45,703 bases of DNA from Bacilli bacterium (GTDB taxonomy: Bacteria > Bacillota_I > Bacilli_A > RF39 > UBA660). Below, piece after piece: positions 42,108 through 45,703 of the stretch. The stretch spans positions 1 to 45,703 of the forward strand of contig CAAHEL010000082.1 in the NCBI GenBank assembly GCA_900772445.1, in the 5' to 3' direction. The position numbers were made by a program, and so were the translations under genes. Within the stretch, counting starts at the first letter, position 1. Every line of letters begins with the position of its first letter. The notes under the pieces were generated by a model. It did not search any database. It saw nothing but the letters and a program-made list of their open reading frames with translations, and had not been told where the DNA came from.

Positions 42108-43862
42108 TTATTTATGTTCTTTTATTTGAGTATCAAGAATAGTTATAAAATCATTTAAATCAATTGTTTTAGTTTCATTACTTCCATGTAATCTATAACT
42201 TACTTGATTATTATCTCTTTCCTTATCACCAATTACTAACGTATATGGAATCTTCCTAGTTTGTGATTCTCTCATTTTATAAGATAATTTTTCATCTCTT
42301 TGGTCTAACTCAACTCTTATATCGTTTTTACGAAGTTCTTCTAATAATTTATTTGAATAATCCAAATGATATTCATTATTTACAGGAATTATATTTACTT
42401 GAATTGGAGATAACCAAAGTGGTAATACTCCTTTTGTTTCTTCAAGAATAAACGCAGTAAATCTATCAAAAGTTCCAAATATTGCCCTATGAATAACTAC
42501 TGGAATTTGTTTATTACCTAAAGAATCTATATAAGATAACTCAAATCTTCTTGGTAATAAGAAATCCAATTGACAAGTAGAAAGAGTTACCTCAGGCCCT
42601 ATAGCAGGTTTTACTTCAACATCTAGTTTTGGTCCATAAAATGCTGCTTCACCAATTGCTTCATAGTATTCTACTCCTAATTCATTTAATACCTCTCTTA
42701 ATTTATTTTCAGCATTATTCCACATATCATCATCATCAAAATATTTTTCTTTATCATCTTTATCTCTTAAAGATAATCTAAACTTATAATCCTTTATACC
42801 AAAATCTTTATAAACTTCTAAAATAAGTGATACTACCTTTTTAAATTCTTCCCCAATTTGTTCTGGAGTAACAAATAAATGAGCATCATTTTGACACATA
42901 CATCTTACTCTTTCTAAACCTTTAACTGCTCCACTTGCTTCATATCTAAAGTCTGTAGCAAATTCCCCAATTCTAATTGGTAAATCCCTATATGAATGTA
43001 AATCATTTGCATAAATCAACATATGATGTGGACAATTCATTGGCCGAAGAACAAATTCCTCTTCATCAATTTTCATCATTGGAAACATATTTTCCTTATA
43101 ATGATCCCAATGACCTGATGTTTTATATAAGTTTACTGTTCCTACACAAGGAGTATATACGTGTTTATAACCCATTTTTTGTTCTTTAGAATAAATATAA
43201 TTTTCTAATTCTTTTCTAATTATTGCACCATTAGGTAACCAAAGTGGCATTCCCTTACCAACCAAATCGTGTGACATAAATATTTCAAGATTCTTTCCTA
43301 TTTTACGATGGTCTCTTTCTTTTGCTTCTTCAAGTAGATTAAGATAATTATTCAAATCCTCTTCATTCTTAAAACATACACCATAGATTCTTTGTAACAT
43401 CTTATTATTAGAGTCACCCTTCCAATATGCACCACTAAACTTAATTAATTTAAAGTATTTCATATCTTTAGTTGAATTCATATGTGGTCCACGACACAAA
43501 TCAATAAAATCGCCTTGAGAATAAGCAGATATTGTTGTATCTTCATCATTCATTCTTGTTATTAAATCTACCTTATATTCATCATTCTTAAACATTTCTA
43601 ATGCTTCTTGTTTAGAAAGCTCAATTCTTTTAATTAATTTATTATCTTTAGCAATTTTTTTCATTTCCCTTTCAATTAATGGTAAATCTTCTTCCTTTAT
43701 TACCTTATCGCCTAAATCAATATCATAATAAAATCCATCTTCGATAACAGGTCCAACCCAAAATTTAGCATCTGGATACAAATGCTTTACTGCGTGTGCC
43801 AACAAGTGAGCACAACTATGATTTAGTGTATTTAATTCCTTGTCTTCTTTAATATTAACCAT
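42108..43862 (-). CDS. thrS: Threonyl-tRNA synthetase without the TGS domain
   Basis: Charges tRNA-Thr. The protein begins directly with the editing domain (HSCAHLLAHAVKHLYPDAKF), followed by the class II core with zinc ligands in MNCPHH, NDAHLF and VVIHRAIFGTF. The anticodon-binding domain forms the end (SPIQVNIIPVNNEYHLDY, DQRDEKLSYKMRE). Most bacterial ThrRS proteins have about 640 residues with an N-terminal TGS domain. Here, at 584, that domain is absent, and the stop of the upstream gene with a strong GGAGG site right before the ATG rules out a longer start. It is controlled by the T-box leader upstream. Confidence 0.95.
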   Translation of the reverse strand: MVNIKEDKELNTLNHSCAHLLAHAVKHLYPDAKFWVGPVIEDGFYYDIDLGDKVIKEEDLPLIEREMKKIAKDNKLIKRIELSKQEALEMFKNDEYKVDLITRMNDEDTTISAYSQGDFIDLCRGPHMNSTKDMKYFKLIKFSGAYWKGDSNNKMLQRIYGVCFKNEEDLNNYLNLLEEAKERDHRKIGKNLEIFMSHDLVGKGMPLWLPNGAIIRKELENYIYSKEQKMGYKHVYTPCVGTVNLYKTSGHWDHYKENMFPMMKIDEEEFVLRPMNCPHHMLIYANDLHSYRDLPIRIGEFATDFRYEASGAVKGLERVRCMCQNDAHLFVTPEQIGEEFKKVVSLILEVYKDFGIKDYKFRLSLRDKDDKEKYFDDDDMWNNAENKLREVLNELGVEYYEAIGEAAFYGPKLDVEVKPAIGPEVTLSTCQLDFLLPRRFELSYIDSLGNKQIPVVIHRAIFGTFDRFTAFILEETKGVLPLWLSPIQVNIIPVNNEYHLDYSNKLLEELRKNDIRVELDQRDEKLSYKMRESQTRKIPYTLVIGDKERDNNQVSYRLHGSNETKTIDLNDFITILDTQIKEHK

Positions 43863-43874
43863 ATTATATTCCTC

Positions 43875-44138
43875 CTATTTATATGCTTTTATTCTTCTTC
43901 TTTTTTTTAATCTTGCTTGTTTTTTTTCCTTTTTACATCTTCTAAAATATGTATTTTCTTTATTAACAGTTTTTGAAATTATTCCATCAATAATTCTAAT
44001 ACTTACATCACTTCTTACCCCTTTAAATAAATTTCTTAATTCTATAAGTTCACTATAACTAGCATTTGTTATATCCATTTGCCACATCGAAGTACCATCA
44101 TCAGTATTTACTATTATTGGTAAGTATTCTTTTTCCAT
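43875..44138 (-). CDS. Small basic protein in the thrS T-box operon
   Basis: An 87-residue protein. The N-terminal half is mixed alpha/beta (EYLPIIVNTDDGTSMWQMDI, ELIELRNLFKGVRSDVS), and the end is strongly basic (RRCKKEKKQARLKKRRRIKA), as in RNA- or ribosome-binding proteins. The start is the ATG at 44138 with AGGAGG ahead; a start seven codons earlier would lie inside the leader terminator region. It lies between the threonine T-box and thrS and shares their transcript, so its level should rise when threonine is short. It does not resemble the missing TGS domain. No family is recognised. Confidence 0.65.
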   Translation of the reverse strand: MEKEYLPIIVNTDDGTSMWQMDITNASYSELIELRNLFKGVRSDVSIRIIDGIISKTVNKENTYFRRCKKEKKQARLKKRRRIKAYK

Positions 44139-44160
44139 TTTAAACCTCCTAAAAAACAAA

Positions 44161-44365
44161 TAAGACCAAATAAAGGAGAGAAATTATCTCTGTACCATCC
44201 TTCTTTGGTCTTAATCTAGATAACGGATATATATCCGGAATACTCTTTCGAGTTCTGCTTCAAGGTAGTAATTACATAATGTATTATTAGTTCACACCAA
44301 CCACTAACTCTCTTTTAAATACCTCTTATATAATATTGTCCTTTTCATAGCATTTTTTTAAATAC
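44161..44365 (-). promoter_or_regulatory. Threonine T-box riboswitch leader
   Basis: On the minus strand the leader holds the stem I distal part (GAGAGTTAGTGGTTGGTGTGA), a specifier codon ACC for threonine (44264-44266, followed by TTGAAGC) and the T-box AAGGATGGTACAGAG. The terminator hairpin is TAAGACCAAAG...CTTTATTTGGTCTTA, followed by TTTGTTTTTTAG. Uncharged tRNA-Thr should pair with the specifier and the TGGT bulge, block the terminator and let the small basic protein and thrS be read. It accounts for the whole 238-base gap. Confidence 0.93.
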
Positions 44366-44371
44366 AAACTT

Positions 44372-44400
44372 ATTATATAATTAAATTTTCTATTTGTCAA
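44372..44400 (-). promoter_or_regulatory. Promoter of the thrS T-box transcript
   Basis: TTGACA-N17-TATAAT on the minus strand, perfect in both hexamers. The -35 overlaps the stop codon of the upstream CapA-like gene. Confidence 0.85.
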
Positions 44401-45491
44401 TTGTTATTTTCATAATTAAAGTTAACACTTGATTTTAATACTTTCTTTAATACTCTTTCCTTATTATCCCCAGTAAGAATTGTAGGTTGATAATCATTAT
44501 ATCCTTTTACTGAAGAAATAGAAACAGGAATTATATTAATATCAGTATTAATCAAAGTATCACCATCATAATTAAATTTTATTTGTACTATCATCGAATC
44601 TTTATCACTAGGATTTTTATTTCCCCCAAAAACAAAGTTACCTAAAGAATATATAATATATTTATCTTTATATTTCTCAATTCCTTGAAGTACGTGAGGA
44701 TGATGACCTAATACTAAATCTGCTCCACTATCTATCGCATATTTTGCCACTTCTTGTTGAGTTCTATTTTGAGAATATACTCTTTCTTCTCCCCAATGAA
44801 AACTAAATATCTCTATATCAGTATTATTTTCTTTGAAATATTTAATTGCACCATCAATATCATTAAATGCTAACTTTTTATCCCAACCCTTAATACCACA
44901 TAAACCTATTTTTTTATCATTTACTATAACAATACTATATAAACCATTACCAAAATATGAAACCGGACTATTTGATAATGTTTCAATTGTATCATTATAA
45001 CCTTTTTCTAAATAATCATATGTATGATTATTAGCAACATTAACTGCTTCAACACTACCATCAATTAAAATATTAACAAAATCACTAGGTGCCTTAAAAG
45101 TAAATTTTTTATCTGCTCTAACATTATAATCAGTAAATACAGACTCTAAATTAGCAATAGTTAAATCATCATTATTCAAAATATCATACACTCCATTAAA
45201 GAAATAACTATAATCATTATTATTTTGTTCTAAAAAATAAGGTAATGAATTATAATAATTACCCCTATCATCTCTTCCTAAAGTACAATCTCCAACAGCA
45301 CTTATTGTAAGCGTAGTTTTATTATCAGTTTCTGGAATATCTACTTCTGGATTATCTTCTAATACATTATCCTTAACACCGGAAATACTACTACTTTCTT
45401 CAGGCAATTTATTATTATCTTTAGCTACTGGTGCACTTGCAGTAAACATAGTTATTATCGACATTATAATAGATAAAATTCTTTTCTTCAT
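44397..45491 (-). CDS. CapA/PgsA-like secreted metallophosphoesterase
   Basis: A 364-residue protein with a signal peptide or membrane anchor (about 3-20, MKKRILSIIMSIITMFTASA) and a short polar spacer. The CapA-type phosphoesterase domain follows: AVGDCTLGRD (first metal site), IANLESVF, NVANNHTYDY, FSFHWGEE and VLGHHPHVLQGIE, ending with IIYSLGNFVFGG. The metal-binding Asp, Asn and His residues are all kept. Members are named for poly-gamma-glutamate or capsule synthesis, but many are simply surface phosphoesterases. No capB or capC neighbour is present, so a capsule role is not supported. AAGGAG precedes the ATG. Confidence 0.88.
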   Translation of the reverse strand: MKKRILSIIMSIITMFTASAPVAKDNNKLPEESSSISGVKDNVLEDNPEVDIPETDNKTTLTISAVGDCTLGRDDRGNYYNSLPYFLEQNNNDYSYFFNGVYDILNNDDLTIANLESVFTDYNVRADKKFTFKAPSDFVNILIDGSVEAVNVANNHTYDYLEKGYNDTIETLSNSPVSYFGNGLYSIVIVNDKKIGLCGIKGWDKKLAFNDIDGAIKYFKENNTDIEIFSFHWGEERVYSQNRTQQEVAKYAIDSGADLVLGHHPHVLQGIEKYKDKYIIYSLGNFVFGGNKNPSDKDSMIVQIKFNYDGDTLINTDINIIPVSISSVKGYNDYQPTILTGDNKERVLKKVLKSSVNFNYENNN

Positions 45492-45584
45492 ATAAACAAA
45501 TCTCCTTTTTTTCTGTATTATATCACTTTTTTTAATTTTTTGGTAATAAAATCAAAATAAAATATATTTTTTTCTAAAAAGGTA

Positions 45585-45612
45585 TTGAATTTAGCAAAAA
45601 TTATGTTATAAT
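45585..45612 (+). promoter_or_regulatory. Promoter of tRNA-Lys
   Basis: TTGAAT-N16-TATAAT with an extended -10 (TGTTATAAT), 20 bases before the tRNA 5' end. Confidence 0.8.
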
Positions 45613-45632
45613 TAAATAGCAATTTAAATTTT

Positions 45633-45703
45633 GTCTCCTTAGCTCAGTTGGTAGAGCAACTGACTCTTAATCAGTGGGTCTAGGGTTCGAATCCCTAAGG
45701 GGA
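45633..45703 (+). tRNA. tRNA-Lys (anticodon CTT), cut at the window edge
   Basis: A cloverleaf is visible: acceptor GTCTCCT pairing with AGGGGA(C), D-arm GCTCAGTTGGTAGAGC, anticodon arm ACTGA-CTCTTAA-TCAGT with anticodon CTT, and T-arm TAGGG-TTCGAAT-CCCTA. The window ends one base short of the acceptor stem, so the discriminator base and any encoded CCA are outside. It is transcribed away from the CapA-like gene. Confidence 0.93.

Noticed and set aside
44397..45491. Poly-gamma-glutamate capsule locus
   Set aside because: Only a CapA-like protein is present, without the synthetase genes, so a capsule function is not supported.
1..45703. CRISPR array, insertion sequence or prophage
   Set aside because: No regularly spaced repeats, transposase, integrase or terminal inverted repeats were seen; the neighbourhoods are mostly chromosomal housekeeping and envelope genes.

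Overview
The window is AT-rich DNA (roughly three quarters A+T) from a low-GC Bacillota, most likely class Bacilli and possibly one of the reduced-genome gut lineages. The evidence is the B. subtilis-like neighbourhoods dnaD-nth next to recU-ponA, a threonine T-box in front of thrS, a SipW/TasA-type fibre locus, and spore-coat genes (a CotD-like gene and cotJ). TGA is used as an ordinary stop, for example at the ATGA overlaps recU/ponA and murE/ASCH, so this is the standard bacterial code and not the mycoplasma code. Almost every gene lies on the minus strand. The exceptions are recU-ponA, the tRNA-Lys at the right edge and a possible gene tail at the left edge.

From right to left, in the main direction of transcription: a tRNA-Lys diverges from a CapA-like phosphoesterase gene. 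Next come a Thr T-box leader, a small basic protein and a ThrRS without its TGS domain, followed by a CCA-adding enzyme, a small membrane protein, dnaD and nth. recU and ponA converge on nth. A 33-residue peptide, typA/bipA and the cotJ operon follow; cotJA and cotJB are fused and sit behind a sigma-E-like promoter.

Positions 25695-31989 hold an eight-gene operon behind a perfect TTGACA-N17-TATAAT promoter. It resembles an ATP synthase operon, with c-like, b/delta-like, alpha, beta, epsilon-like and gamma genes, but it departs from the family. There is no a subunit, the c-like subunit has serine where the ion-binding carboxylate should be, an unknown five-helix membrane protein sits between epsilon and gamma, and a coiled-coil protein closes the operon. 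Alpha and beta keep their nucleotide-binding and catalytic motifs. This looks like an F1-type rotary ATPase uncoupled from ion transport and is the strongest candidate for an undescribed system.

Directly after it (19065-25570) is an extracellular-fibre locus: four separately promoted TasA-like secreted subunits sharing a C-x8-C motif, then an operon of a fifth cysteine-free subunit, a SipW-type signal peptidase and a membrane-anchored protein whose C-terminus resembles the subunits. A second operon (10985-18938) encodes three membrane-anchored surface proteins, one of 1900 residues with many Fn3-like domains. The left third holds mutS, a putative metalloprotease, a CotD-like coat gene with a sigma-K-like promoter, a Dam-type methylase overlapping an unknown gene, and an operon of ATP-grasp ligase, AsnB, MurE and an ASCH protein that probably modifies peptidoglycan precursors.

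All assignments are from reading the sequence; no database search was possible.
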